A stretch of 64,000 nucleotides of DNA. Source: a virus. The notes under the pieces were generated by a model that ran no database searches, was not told where the DNA came from, and saw only the letters and a program-made list of their open reading frames with translations. Shown in pieces: positions 17,559 to 24,553 of the stretch. Each line of letters begins with the position of its first letter. The first letter of the stretch is position 1. The position numbers and the translations under genes are program-made. The stretch covers positions 25,505 to 89,504 of IMG/VR virus record IMGVR_UViG_3300009126_000274; one strand, 5' to 3'.

Positions 17559-17946
17559 CCTCTACGCCAATTTGTGCCTTATATTCATTATTTATACTTT
17601 TTTCATAGTAGACAATGATAGTTTTCTGCTGTTCTATATATCTTTTTAATTCTCCCATGTTTAGGGATAGATTTTCATAGTCAGGGACACTAATAGCGAA
17701 GAAAACAAAGTCTCCGTAGTCTTTTTCAAATTTTTCTTTAAATTCTTCGAAGTTATCTGCTGTTACAGCATAAAACTGTACAGGATATAGATTAACACCC
17801 TGTGGGTGACCCATTATAGGTATGTTTCTCTCTACAAACTTTGTCTGTACCTGTACTTCTTTTGGTAATAAACTACAGCTACTCAGGCTTATCAGCAGTG
17901 GTAGCAGTAGAATCTTCAAAGTCTTCGAATAACTTTTTTGTTGCAT
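17551..17946 (-). CDS. Lipoprotein, probable outer-membrane spanin
   Basis: 131 residues. A signal peptide with a hydrophobic core ends in a lipobox SLSSCS, so Cys24 should be lipidated. The mature part is ~108 residues with no enzyme motif. The gene begins inside, and out of frame with, the 3' end of the upstream membrane coiled-coil gene, overlapping it by 68 nt. That is the Rz/Rz1 layout, so it is probably the outer-membrane partner that helps fuse membranes at lysis. It is longer and less Pro-rich than classic Rz1, so another lipoprotein function remains possible. Confidence 0.65.
   Translation of the reverse strand: MQQKSYSKTLKILLLPLLISLSSCSLLPKEVQVQTKFVERNIPIMGHPQGVNLYPVQFYAVTADNFEEFKEKFEKDYGDFVFFAISVPDYENLSLNMGELKRYIEQQKTIIVYYEKSINNEYKAQIGVEDD
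17589..17596 (-). promoter_or_regulatory. T4-type late promoter box
   Basis: TATAAATA on the minus strand inside the 3' end of the lipoprotein gene, 30 nt ahead of the ATG at 17558. It is correctly placed to drive the basic structural-type genes downstream. Confidence 0.55.
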
Positions 17947-18259
17947 TATTTACTCTCGTTTCTATTAACCCAGGTTTCCTCAGGGTTAGCATTGTTAAAT
18001 CATGTGATCTTAATTTTTCTTGTAAGGCATCGCCATATTCTTCTGATGCTTGTAATTTTACTTTCAATTCATCGTTGGCTAGTTGGAAAGCTCTATTATC
18101 TAGCGTCATTTGATCTATTGTTTCTTGGTTAGTTGTTGCTGCTATTGCTAATGCAGCATTATTTTCTGTTAGTCTTTCTATCTTTCTTTCTGACATCCAA
18201 TAATAACCGCCAAAAGCTAGTATCATCGCAACTATTATTCCTATGAGTATTTTACTCAT
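17879..18259 (-). CDS. Inner-membrane spanin-like protein (Rz-type)
   Basis: 126 residues. One N-terminal transmembrane helix (ILIGIIVAMILAFGGYYWM) is followed by a coiled coil (residues ~27-85), then a conserved-looking LTMLTLRKPGLIETRVNNAT segment. This is the domain order of i-spanins. The lipoprotein gene overlaps its 3' end. Together they would span the periplasm and disrupt the outer membrane in the final step of lysis. No lysozyme or endolysin gene is adjacent in this window. Confidence 0.65.
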   Translation of the reverse strand: MSKILIGIIVAMILAFGGYYWMSERKIERLTENNAALAIAATTNQETIDQMTLDNRAFQLANDELKVKLQASEEYGDALQEKLRSHDLTMLTLRKPGLIETRVNNATKKLFEDFEDSTATTADKPE

Positions 18260-18491
18260 TTATTTTCCTCTCTAACTCGTCTATCTTGTTTGCGAGTAAG
18301 GGATAGTCCCTTCTCCATTTAACTTCTTTTTTGGCCACTTCTATATCATATTTTTCAGACAAATAATTCATAAATTTATCTACCTTTAACTGAAACCATT
18401 TGCCTGCTTTAGTATTTAAAAACCATTTAGCAAATGCTGTACCAAAGGTAGCAGTTGCCATTGATATTAATAATCTATAAACTATTAACAT
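18252..18491 (-). CDS. Small membrane-associated protein in the lysis cassette, 79 aa
   Basis: An N-terminal hydrophobic or amphipathic stretch (VYRLLISMATATFGTAFAKW) is followed by a basic helix and a charged tail (KKEVKWRRDYPLLANKIDEL). It overlaps the spanin-like gene by 8 nt and the upstream nucleotidyltransferase gene by 7 nt. Its position and small membrane design would suit a holin or accessory protein, but there is only one modest hydrophobic segment, so the role is uncertain. Confidence 0.55.
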   Translation of the reverse strand: MLIVYRLLISMATATFGTAFAKWFLNTKAGKWFQLKVDKFMNYLSEKYDIEVAKKEVKWRRDYPLLANKIDELERKINE

Positions 18492-19111
18492 TTAAATTCT
18501 TCCGCAAGTAGGAATCTTTTAAAGTCTTTATATCCTGTTTCGCCTTCGTTTAACTTCATGCCTTCTCTTGTTGCTTTATATAATTTTTTAGCATGATCGT
18601 CAGCATGGTTAGTATGTAACCCTGCTTTAAACGATTTGTAATCACCATTTCTAGCGTGGTCTCTCATTTTTGTACCACTAATTCCTGCTACACCTGTAGC
18701 ATCAGGGTCTCTTTGGCCTGCTGAAAGTATATGTATTTTCTTATAATTGTATTCTTTTCCATTATACTTTTTAGCTAATGATTTAAAGTCTTTTACTCTA
18801 TCACTACCAACTACCATTGTTGCGTGTGTATGTCCTTCTTGATTAAACTTCTTTAATTGGGCTAAGAAATGTGGGTGATCTTTTGTTGAATGCTCAAAAT
18901 TAACATCTGGATGCACATGTCTTAAAAATTCTTTTTTATGTTCGTGGTGTAAAGGGTCTGCCTTATGATGTTGTTTATGACTCACTATTACAGCATGATT
19001 TGCCCCTATCTTATCTGCATGTGACTTAACTTTATCTACGACTTTGCTATGGCCAGCAGTAGGTGGGTTCATACGGCCGTATGAAAATACAATATGTTTG
19101 TCTTCTGCCAT
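18485..19111 (-). CDS. His-rich nucleotidyltransferase of the NMNAT/cytidylyltransferase fold
   Basis: 208 residues. FSYGRMNPPTAGH near the N-terminus is the nucleotide-binding GxxxPxxxGH signature, and GISGTKMRDHA is the ISSTxxR-type motif near residue 148, as in nicotinamide-nucleotide adenylyltransferases. About 22 of 208 residues are His, far above normal, and the protein is very basic. It ends with a charged tail of the kind seen in phage structural-region proteins. It may act in NAD salvage or transfer a nucleotide to another small molecule. It lies next to a Cys-rich peptide and a ligase-like protein that is also ~10% His. Confidence 0.75.
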   Translation of the reverse strand: MAEDKHIVFSYGRMNPPTAGHSKVVDKVKSHADKIGANHAVIVSHKQHHKADPLHHEHKKEFLRHVHPDVNFEHSTKDHPHFLAQLKKFNQEGHTHATMVVGSDRVKDFKSLAKKYNGKEYNYKKIHILSAGQRDPDATGVAGISGTKMRDHARNGDYKSFKAGLHTNHADDHAKKLYKATREGMKLNEGETGYKDFKRFLLAEEFKC

Positions 19112-19112
19112 A

Positions 19113-19163
19113 TTAATTGCTACAAGTACATGGATCGCATTTACAGCTTTCGCATTTGCACAT
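19113..19163 (-). CDS. 16-residue metallothionein-like Cys-rich peptide
   Basis: ATG at 19163 is preceded by a strong AGGAGG at 6 nt spacing. The peptide is MCKCESCKCDPCTCSN: six Cys in 16 residues with the repeating pattern C-x-C-xx-C-x-C-xx-C-x-C, which is the spacing used by metallothioneins for Cu(I), Zn or Cd clusters. The stop is followed one base later by the ATG of the NMNAT-like gene, so translation may be coupled. The perfect Shine-Dalgarno and regular spacing argue for a real gene despite its size. It could instead act as a leader peptide sensing Cys supply. Confidence 0.6.
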   Translation of the reverse strand: MCKCESCKCDPCTCSN

Positions 19164-19177
19164 GATTGCCTCCTGTT

Positions 19178-19378
19178 TTATTCTTCATCTAATAACTCTT
19201 GTATTTCTTCTTCTAGACGATACCATTCCATACCTTTGGTTACTTCTTGCTGTTTTCTCAATTCTTCTATTCTTTGTTTCTTTCTTCGATACTCTTTTCC
19301 TTCTTCAAGCATCTTGTCAACTACTTTCTGCAACTTTTTAAAGTCTTCGTCCCCCATGGTTAACATATCCCAATACAT
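19178..19378 (-). CDS. Small acidic coiled-coil protein, 66 aa
   Basis: Nearly all helix-forming residues with dense Glu/Lys (for example KMLEEGKEYRRKKQRIEEL) and no Pro. The start at 19378 has AAGGAT just upstream, overlapping the end of the ligase-like gene. It precedes the metallothionein-like peptide by 14 nt. Likely a short oligomeric coiled coil; function unknown. Confidence 0.55.
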   Translation of the reverse strand: MYWDMLTMGDEDFKKLQKVVDKMLEEGKEYRRKKQRIEELRKQQEVTKGMEWYRLEEEIQELLDEE

Positions 19379-19382
19379 ATCC

Positions 19383-20534
19383 TTATCCTTTATTAAAATT
19401 AGCAGCGCTAAATTCTTTTCTGTCTACAAATTTAGAAGGTCTGCCATTTCTTATAGCTACAAATCCTTCTGGTTTACTCTCTGCTCCTGCTATCTCATGC
19501 CCCCATTGTGACTTCTGAGATAGAGTGTTGGTTATAATATTCTTGGCCGATTGCAAATGTTTGTGCATATTCATAGGGCCTTCAAAGTGCTCTTTATTCT
19601 TATTTATGTGATCTATTGTATTATCTTTGGTTGTTTGATGCCTGGCCTTAGCTGCGTCAGTTTTTACACCATCTATTTTCTTTTGATGTGTAGCTGAATG
19701 ATGTTCTACAAAACCTTCGTGGGAATGTTCTGTCCCTGTTCTTACCGTGTGGTTTATATACGTTTTTAAAGCAGTAGAGTGCTTACCTACTGTGTCGTGA
19801 TGTTCGTCTGGTGTGTTTTTAAAGTGTGCTACTGCTTGTTGTAGGTGATGATCTACTTGTTTCCTGTCCTCTAAGGAGTATCTATTTTGAGATGTATCGT
19901 GTGTAGTATCCATCAAATGAACGTCCTTATGCCCCTTAAAATGGCTCATATCAGGGTTATGTACTGCCTTTAATGACTTAATGTCCTTGCCTTCGTACTG
20001 TGTATGTACTGCTAATCCTAGCTTAGCTTTCGATGCTTTTTTACCGTGTTCTGAATCTGCCGGGGCGTGATATGTAATTGTATTAGGTGTAAATTCTACT
20101 CTATTTCCGTTCTGCTTTACCCCTGTGTGCATAACATCTGCTTGATATATGCCTTGTGGTTTAATTTTATGTGCGTGATCTAATGATGCTTTAAGTTTTT
20201 CTACTAAACCTGGCGCATGGCCGTGATTCTTTTCTATATCTTCAGGTGTGTAGTTTATCTTAGGAGTTTTATTGAATGCTGATTTAGATGCTACAAAGAA
20301 CTTCTTTGTTTCAGGATGCTCGCCGAATACAATAGCAGGACTGCCATCGTATTTCATTGTAACAGCTGTGTCCTTACCACCCTTTCCAGATAGCTTTTTG
20401 TGCATATCATTAACGGTGTGAAAGGCATGTCCAAACCCTTTTTTGCCTGCATGTATGACGTGATCTTCGACATGCTCTAGGTGTTTGAGTTTGTCCTCAT
20501 CTTGTTGTTCAGTTAAAAATTCAGTAAACCTCAT
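19383..20534 (-). CDS. His-rich protein with nucleic-acid-ligase/nucleotidyltransferase-like core
   Basis: 383 residues. MKYDGSPAIVFGE near residue 60 resembles the KxDG adenylation motif of ATP ligases (Lys61 would be the nucleotide acceptor). GIYQADVMHT may be motif III. Near the C-terminus KPEGFVAIRNGRPSKFVDR looks like motifs IV-V. It starts MRFTEFLTE, a common start in this structural region. There are 39 His among 383 residues. A late box 6 nt upstream suggests late expression. It may seal nucleic acid or transfer AMP to another target; no OB-fold domain is evident, so classic ligase function is doubtful. Confidence 0.65.
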   Translation of the reverse strand: MRFTEFLTEQQDEDKLKHLEHVEDHVIHAGKKGFGHAFHTVNDMHKKLSGKGGKDTAVTMKYDGSPAIVFGEHPETKKFFVASKSAFNKTPKINYTPEDIEKNHGHAPGLVEKLKASLDHAHKIKPQGIYQADVMHTGVKQNGNRVEFTPNTITYHAPADSEHGKKASKAKLGLAVHTQYEGKDIKSLKAVHNPDMSHFKGHKDVHLMDTTHDTSQNRYSLEDRKQVDHHLQQAVAHFKNTPDEHHDTVGKHSTALKTYINHTVRTGTEHSHEGFVEHHSATHQKKIDGVKTDAAKARHQTTKDNTIDHINKNKEHFEGPMNMHKHLQSAKNIITNTLSQKSQWGHEIAGAESKPEGFVAIRNGRPSKFVDRKEFSAANFNKG

Positions 20535-20539
20535 ACCAG

Positions 20540-20547
20540 TATTTATA
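20540..20547 (-). promoter_or_regulatory. T4-type late promoter box
   Basis: TATAAATA on the minus strand, with the ligase-like gene ATG only 5 nt downstream. If used, it would make a leaderless or nearly leaderless mRNA, so chance occurrence cannot be excluded. Confidence 0.4.
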
Positions 20548-21313
20548 ATAATTTAATGAACGGAAAATTTAATCTCTTCTTTACCGTTCCTTTTAGTTTT
20601 CTAACCTCTGACTCTCTTAAAGGAACATAAAAGAACTCATCATCTATATATTTTGTCTTTGACTCGTCACCTTTTACTATTCCATGTCTCCCTAATCTAT
20701 CTAAAACAATAGAAGTTTCTGTATATGTTACGTCTGCTCCTGTATCTAAAACTCTTTCTATGAATTCCTTATCACCAAAATGGTGGCCTGTGAAAGACTC
20801 ATCATAACCTCCAGCTTCCCAGAACGTTTCTTTACCTATTACAAAGCAATTTCTATGTCCTGGTTGTTGCATTACTGTTTGTTTGGCTGGTACATAAGCA
20901 TGATGATAATATAATTTGCCTTCTTCAAACTTTTTCCTTTTTAATCTAGCAATATCAGGAGCGTACATACGCATATCCATATCAAAAAATGCTATGAAAT
21001 CTGTTTCTGCGTAGTGTGCTATTAAATTTCTACAACCATGTGAGTTGAACCCTAGGTTTCTAGTGCATTTCCATAGCTGTATGGTGGGTCCTGAATCAGG
21101 TATCCAAACATCTTTTAGTATTTCGTATGCTTGAAATATCTCTGAACCATCATCGACGATAAATATATCTATTTGATCTGGCCAAGTCTGCCAAACTTTG
21201 ATTTGTTCTTCTAAACGCTCCGGTTCTTGAAAATAAGTATAACCTGCTGTAAACCTATTCTTCAACCTGGATGTTCGTGATGTCTTCTGCGGGAAAGTCA
21301 ATTGCGTCTCCAT
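20543..21313 (-). CDS. GT-A family glycosyltransferase
   Basis: Up to 256 residues. IDIFIVDDGS is the family 2-like nucleotide-sugar-binding strand, FIAFFDMDMRMY contains the DxD metal motif, and GGYDESFTGHHFGDKEF resembles the acceptor-side loop. It probably transfers a sugar to a polysaccharide, protein or DNA base. The ATG at 21313 overlaps the preceding gene by 59 nt with a weak ribosome site; a TTG at 21265 would reduce the overlap, so the first ~16 residues are uncertain. A cytidylyltransferase is encoded two genes upstream. Confidence 0.8.
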   Translation of the reverse strand: METQLTFPQKTSRTSRLKNRFTAGYTYFQEPERLEEQIKVWQTWPDQIDIFIVDDGSEIFQAYEILKDVWIPDSGPTIQLWKCTRNLGFNSHGCRNLIAHYAETDFIAFFDMDMRMYAPDIARLKRKKFEEGKLYYHHAYVPAKQTVMQQPGHRNCFVIGKETFWEAGGYDESFTGHHFGDKEFIERVLDTGADVTYTETSIVLDRLGRHGIVKGDESKTKYIDDEFFYVPLRESEVRKLKGTVKKRLNFPFIKLL

Positions 21314-21584
21314 ATCTTAACTGGAAATTTTCGTTATGTGTCAAATTATTTTGTTCATAAACTTCATGACCTGTTATAACTTCAATAACTGTGGGAGTAA
21401 TTCTTCCTTCTAATATATGTTGAAGTGAAGTTATCATTGCACCGATTTCCTCTAGTGTAGGAACCTTGTTGGTTCTGCCTACAATGTATTCTCTACTACC
21501 AACTGACTGCCACATAGGAAAGTCTCTACTCTCTCCTTTGGACTCCCAAATGTTAGTGCATGCTACGACCTTCAGTTGAGGCAT
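21255..21584 (-). CDS. Hypothetical protein, 109 aa
   Basis: I do not recognise this protein. It is mildly acidic, with mixed alpha/beta character (KVVACTNIWESKG, then YIVGRTNKVPTLEEIG, then TVIEVITGHEVY), no signal peptide and no metal cluster. It overlaps both neighbours and lies between the glycosyltransferase and a small gene. Its reading frame and codon use look like its neighbours. Confidence 0.55.
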   Translation of the reverse strand: MPQLKVVACTNIWESKGESRDFPMWQSVGSREYIVGRTNKVPTLEEIGAMITSLQHILEGRITPTVIEVITGHEVYEQNNLTHNENFQLRYGDAIDFPAEDITNIQVEE

Positions 21585-21744
21585 CGTATATCTCCAGTTT
21601 ATCTTTTACGTCAGCTATATCTATATTGTTTTTAACAGCTAATGTCTCAGCTGTATGTTTCCAATATGCTCTAAAGCTGGGTTCCATAGTTCTATTTTCT
21701 GCTTTTAAACAGTTAATCACTCTTTGTAGTGCTGTTGTTTTCAT
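21553..21744 (-). CDS. Hypothetical small protein, 63 aa
   Basis: The ATG at 21744 is chosen because AAGGAG lies 5 nt upstream; the longer reading starts two codons earlier at GTG inside that site. The sequence is helical and basic (ALQRVINCLKAENRTMEPSF) with no recognised domain. It overlaps the cytidylyltransferase gene upstream by 32 nt. Confidence 0.55.
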   Translation of the reverse strand: MKTTALQRVINCLKAENRTMEPSFRAYWKHTAETLAVKNNIDIADVKDKLEIYDASTEGRSMH

Positions 21745-22177
21745 TTTCACTCCTTGCGGTTCTACTTCTGAGATCAGTTGTGCTAAACGAATGATCTCTT
21801 TTATTATAAATTATTTCAATTTTTCTTTGATGGCATATTGCCTTTGCTGTAAATTCCTTACTTTTATATTCTTCACCTATAATTCTTACATTTAAAGGTA
21901 AGGTTAAAAATAAGTCCTCTAAGTCTTTTTCAGTATTGTACATGACTATCTCATCTACAAATTTTACACCTGCTAATTGTATTTGTCTTTCTACAATACT
22001 TTGGACAGGATAATTCTTCTCTGATCTATCGATGGTTGGGTCTACTTGTAAAGCTGCTATTAAATAATCACAATGTCTTTTGGCTTCTTCTAACATTACA
22101 ATATGGCCAGCATGTAGAAAATCAAACGTGCTACATGTTATTCCTACCTTGCCAACATCCTTATAATCTAATCGCAT
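21713..22177 (-). CDS. Cytidylyltransferase-like enzyme (TagD/RfaE type)
   Basis: 154 residues. GITCSTFDFLHAGHIVML is the HxGH nucleotide-binding signature of the glycerol-3-phosphate/ADP-heptose type cytidylyltransferases, and STTDLRSR matches the RTxGISTT-type motif near the C-terminus. The family activates an alcohol phosphate with CTP or ATP for envelope polymers. With the nearby glycosyltransferase it suggests glycan work. The substrate cannot be assigned. The C-terminus is short and charged. Confidence 0.85.
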   Translation of the reverse strand: MRLDYKDVGKVGITCSTFDFLHAGHIVMLEEAKRHCDYLIAALQVDPTIDRSEKNYPVQSIVERQIQLAGVKFVDEIVMYNTEKDLEDLFLTLPLNVRIIGEEYKSKEFTAKAICHQRKIEIIYNKRDHSFSTTDLRSRTARSENENNSTTKSD

Positions 22178-22665
22178 ACTTCCTTACCCCATCTCTCGAT
22201 TTCGTCTGTTATATAGTCTGGCAAATCTGAAGGATCACCATCTATTTTATCATGTTCTATTTTAAACCAACCACCACTCTCTTCTCTAATGTCTATATCT
22301 TCATCTCTCCACCAATAGACACCAGCAAAATTATAAAACTCATCCACATAAGTCATGGTTAATTTAATATTTGGATCTAATCCGGATAAGTCTTCTGATA
22401 ATATTCTAAAGAAATTGTTAGGCGAAATCCAGGCGGAAGTAATACTTACTTCTGTTCCCATGAATTCAGTGACGTTAGCTTTTCTAGGACCTATGTTGAA
22501 TTCCATAAATTCAACGTCAGCATATTCATCATCAGGTAAGATGTGAGAATATTCTAGTCCTGTTTCACCGATTTCTTCCAACCAGTTAAATACATCTAGA
22601 AATGCTTCTTCTGACTCTTTGTTGCCTGATACGAATTTTATGGTGCTATAGACGTTGTTTGCCAT
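22168..22665 (-). CDS. Hypothetical protein resembling YubB/Api92 ferredoxin-fold proteins
   Basis: 165 residues, strongly acidic. The N-terminus MANNVYSTIKFVSGNKES followed by an FxxVFxWL helix resembles the start of the ferredoxin-like YubB/Api92 family of phage and plasmid proteins. Several Trp and Tyr occur later (AGVYWWRDEDIDIREESGG). That resemblance is weak and the function of the family is not known. It has a good AGGAAG ribosome site and overlaps both neighbours. Confidence 0.6.
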   Translation of the reverse strand: MANNVYSTIKFVSGNKESEEAFLDVFNWLEEIGETGLEYSHILPDDEYADVEFMEFNIGPRKANVTEFMGTEVSITSAWISPNNFFRILSEDLSGLDPNIKLTMTYVDEFYNFAGVYWWRDEDIDIREESGGWFKIEHDKIDGDPSDLPDYITDEIERWGKEVCD

Positions 22666-22870
22666 TTTTCTTCCTTTGGTTGACGAATTCTTTTGCCATT
22701 TCTTTAGAGTACTCCTCTCCTACTTTTTTATCTGGATTAAATACAAAGTTCGTAAAAACTTCTTCTCCATCTCTAATATATGTTACCTTGTGCATATGTT
22801 CTCCACAGCTTTCTCTACTGTATTCAACATTTGCGCCTAAAAATTCGTCTCCAAAAGAAGCAACTAGCAC
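22646..22870 (-). CDS. Hypothetical protein, 74 aa
   Basis: The start is uncertain. A GTG at 22870 has AAGGA 6 nt upstream; an in-frame TTG at 22876 would overlap the preceding stop. The protein is mixed alpha/beta with a basic tail (FVNQRKKNGKQRL) and no recognised domain. Confidence 0.5.
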   Translation of the reverse strand: MLVASFGDEFLGANVEYSRESCGEHMHKVTYIRDGEEVFTNFVFNPDKKVGEEYSKEMAKEFVNQRKKNGKQRL

Positions 22871-22872
22871 AT

Positions 22873-23079
22873 TCAATCCTTGCGGAAATGTTTATCAATT
22901 GCTAATAGTTTATCTTCTGCCTCAGCAATCTTTATTAATTCTCCATCGATTGCTGCTATAATATCTGGGTGCTCTCCTATTCCTGCTGGATTTGTCAAGT
23001 AGACTATTATGTTAGCTTTGGCAGAGCCTATCTCACCATTGTATTTTGCTACTAAACCTTCTATTAATTGTTGTTTCAT
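22873..23079 (-). CDS. Conserved small phage protein, 68 aa
   Basis: The segment NIIVYLTNPAGIGEHPD followed by a helical AIDGELIKIAEAEDKL is a pattern I associate with a short conserved protein in T4-like marine phages. It is acidic and helical, with no catalytic motif. AGGAAAG lies just before the ATG, and the tRNA-Thr gene ends 14 nt upstream. Confidence 0.6.
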   Translation of the reverse strand: MKQQLIEGLVAKYNGEIGSAKANIIVYLTNPAGIGEHPDIIAAIDGELIKIAEAEDKLLAIDKHFRKD

Positions 23080-23092
23080 ATTCTTTCCTGTC

Positions 23093-23168
23093 TGGAGCTA
23101 GAGATAGGACTTGAACCTACGACCTGAGGTTTACAAAACCCCTGCTCTACCATCTGAGCTACTCTAGC
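23093..23168 (-). tRNA. tRNA-Thr (anticodon UGU)
   Basis: The 76-nt cloverleaf folds with acceptor GCTAGAG/CTCTAGC, a D arm GCTCAGATGGTAGAGC, an anticodon stem GGGGT/ACCTC with loop TTTGTAA (anticodon TGT), and a T arm GTAGG-TTCAAGT-CCTAT. The 3' CCA is encoded. It decodes ACA and wobbles to other ACN codons, useful in an AT-rich phage. It is the only tRNA I find in the window. Confidence 0.93.
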
Positions 23169-23425
23169 ATTTAAATCTAGTAGGCCTTTTATTTTTGTTA
23201 CAGTAGTCACGCATGCGCTTGTTATATACCTAGGACTCTGTTTATTTATCATAGTTTTTTCTCATCATAGTTATTTGTGGTGTTTTAGCACTGACGCAAA
23301 GGCAAACCACATACCTGTCTCACCTATTCTGTTGCCAATCCAGGTGGCAGATCCGAATCTAAGTCAAAATGTGCAGGGATACAGGAAAAAATTATCAAAC
23401 TATATCCCTCCACGGTCAAGCATCC
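23169..23425 (-). other. 257-bp region without a convincing gene, between the HTH gene and tRNA-Thr
   Basis: Stops interrupt all frames. One minus-strand frame (about 23365-23276) reads like protein, with TWIGNRIGETGMWFAFASVL before a stop, but has no usable start except an internal ATG giving 13 residues. Short ATG frames after it are 8 codons or read into the tRNA. GATAAATA near 23240 is one mismatch from the late box. It could be a gene remnant, a leader or a small RNA. Confidence 0.4.
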
Positions 23426-23680
23426 TTATGAAAAGCTAACGTTAGCTGCGTGTGCTGCTGCTACCATAGCTCGACTTGGGGTGCCAAGGCGATAAGTTGT
23501 ATTACCTGCCTTGTTCACGTTGGTATAAATTGCATACCCTGCAGCTCTGAGTTCTGAAACTCTAGCTGGGAGTTGCTGAATACCAAGACGTGATCTAGCT
23601 TGTCCAATAGACAAGCTTTTGCCAGTGTTCAAAAAATTCAAGATTTTTTGAGGCTGACTTACCACTTTACGAGTTCCCAT
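23426..23680 (-). CDS. Small helix-turn-helix protein
   Basis: 84 residues from the ATG at 23680, which has GGAGG 9 nt upstream. PQKILNFLNTGKSLSIGQAR is a helix-turn-helix start, followed by RLGIQQLPARVSELRAAGYA and a YRLG wing, as in phage winged-helix proteins. It probably binds DNA as a regulator, but no operator can be identified. It is followed by 257 bp without genes. Confidence 0.7.
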   Translation of the reverse strand: MGTRKVVSQPQKILNFLNTGKSLSIGQARSRLGIQQLPARVSELRAAGYAIYTNVNKAGNTTYRLGTPSRAMVAAAHAANVSFS

Positions 23681-23706
23681 GTTATAGGCCTCCATATTAT
23701 TGGTTA

Positions 23707-24036
23707 CTAAAGCGTCCCTTCATTTACAATCGTGTCAGATGAAACAGCAGGTGCTGCTACATTAACAGTTCTTGTAGACTTAGGAACATTACGATACACA
23801 ACCTTTTGCAATGCGTCCCTTACTTCAAATTGAGAAGATAACTCCTCATTTTGTAATAAGAATTTGGATGCGTCTTGCTTGGTCATGGCTTCCGGTAATT
23901 CACAAAACCAAGTATCGGTGTTGTCATTAGCCGTAAGTTTTTTAATACGAGAAACCATATCATTACCAAATCTAGCCTTAGTCTGGCCGGATGCTGTAAC
24001 GCTATAGCCTGCGTATGTAAATAATTGTTCAGTCAT
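23707..24036 (-). CDS. Hypothetical early protein, 109 aa
   Basis: The start at 24036 follows GGAG at good spacing. The sequence includes YAGYSVTASGQTKARFGNDM and KKLTANDNTDTWFCELPEAM, with no recognised domain. A strong promoter with TTGACT and TATAAT lies directly upstream, so it should be expressed early. Host takeover is a generic possibility for such a gene but is not shown by sequence. Confidence 0.55.
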   Translation of the reverse strand: MTEQLFTYAGYSVTASGQTKARFGNDMVSRIKKLTANDNTDTWFCELPEAMTKQDASKFLLQNEELSSQFEVRDALQKVVYRNVPKSTRTVNVAAPAVSSDTIVNEGTL

Positions 24037-24062
24037 AACAAATTTCTCCATTTAACATATAC

Positions 24063-24091
24063 ATTATAGACTCATACTAAGTATAAGTCAA
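24063..24091 (-). promoter_or_regulatory. Sigma70-like early promoter
   Basis: TTGACT, 17 bp, TATAAT on the minus strand, with GAGTC immediately before the -10. It drives the 109-residue gene and probably the HTH gene and tRNA. Confidence 0.8.
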
Positions 24092-24115
24092 CTACCAATA
24101 GGACCAAAAAGCTAA

Positions 24116-24493
24116 TTAAGCAGCTTGTCTTAAAAGCCTCTCTATGAGTGGCTCTTTAGAATAAGATATACGATTTTTAAAACAGTAATAACCTGGGTCC
24201 TGGTCTGCATCATTAGCATCCATGTCCCATCTTAAGGCTGTTGGTATATCCCTAGCGCCCATTTGAACAAGTCCACGTAGGTGTGCTTTCCACGCTTTAA
24301 ACGCTTCGGCTTCCATTACCCTTTCTTGCTCAAATATTTCATCGGCTTCTTTGGAAAGTCTATCATATGAGTCTCTGGCGTCTTCAACAGTTTCCCAGTC
24401 AGGGCAAAACCTACTACCATATGCGCTCTTATGTAGATCGCTATAATAGACTTGGATCTGTTCTAACTCTGTTAATTCGTCCCATTCTTTCAT
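24116..24493 (-). CDS. Conserved early phage protein, 125 aa
   Basis: I chose the ATG at 24493, since the longer frame adds 59 unrelated residues that run through a promoter and into the oxygenase gene. The segment QVYYSDLHKSAYGSRFCPDW is a hallmark of a small protein family common in T4-like and other phages. The rest is helical and acidic. Function unknown. A strong promoter precedes it. Confidence 0.65.
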   Translation of the reverse strand: MKEWDELTELEQIQVYYSDLHKSAYGSRFCPDWETVEDARDSYDRLSKEADEIFEQERVMEAEAFKAWKAHLRGLVQMGARDIPTALRWDMDANDADQDPGYYCFKNRISYSKEPLIERLLRQAA

Positions 24494-24524
24494 ATTCTTT
24501 ACCTTTTTTCCAATTTGTACATAC

Positions 24525-24553
24525 ATTATGCACTCTGGCGAACCAAAAGTCAA
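24525..24553 (-). promoter_or_regulatory. Sigma70-like early promoter
   Basis: TTGACT, 17 bp, CATAAT on the minus strand with GGTTC in the spacer and GAGTG before the -10. Very similar to the pair ahead of the CobS-like and CobT-like genes. The -35 overlaps the end of the oxygenase gene. Confidence 0.8.

Noticed and set aside
23085-23245. A minus-strand frame starting MINKQSPRYI that reads through tRNA-Thr
   Set aside because: Its second half is just translated tRNA, and no ribosome site precedes it.
24095-24125. Palindrome GCTTAATTAGC followed by TTTTT as a terminator
   Set aside because: The stem is very short and AT-rich and lies at a gene end within coding sequence.
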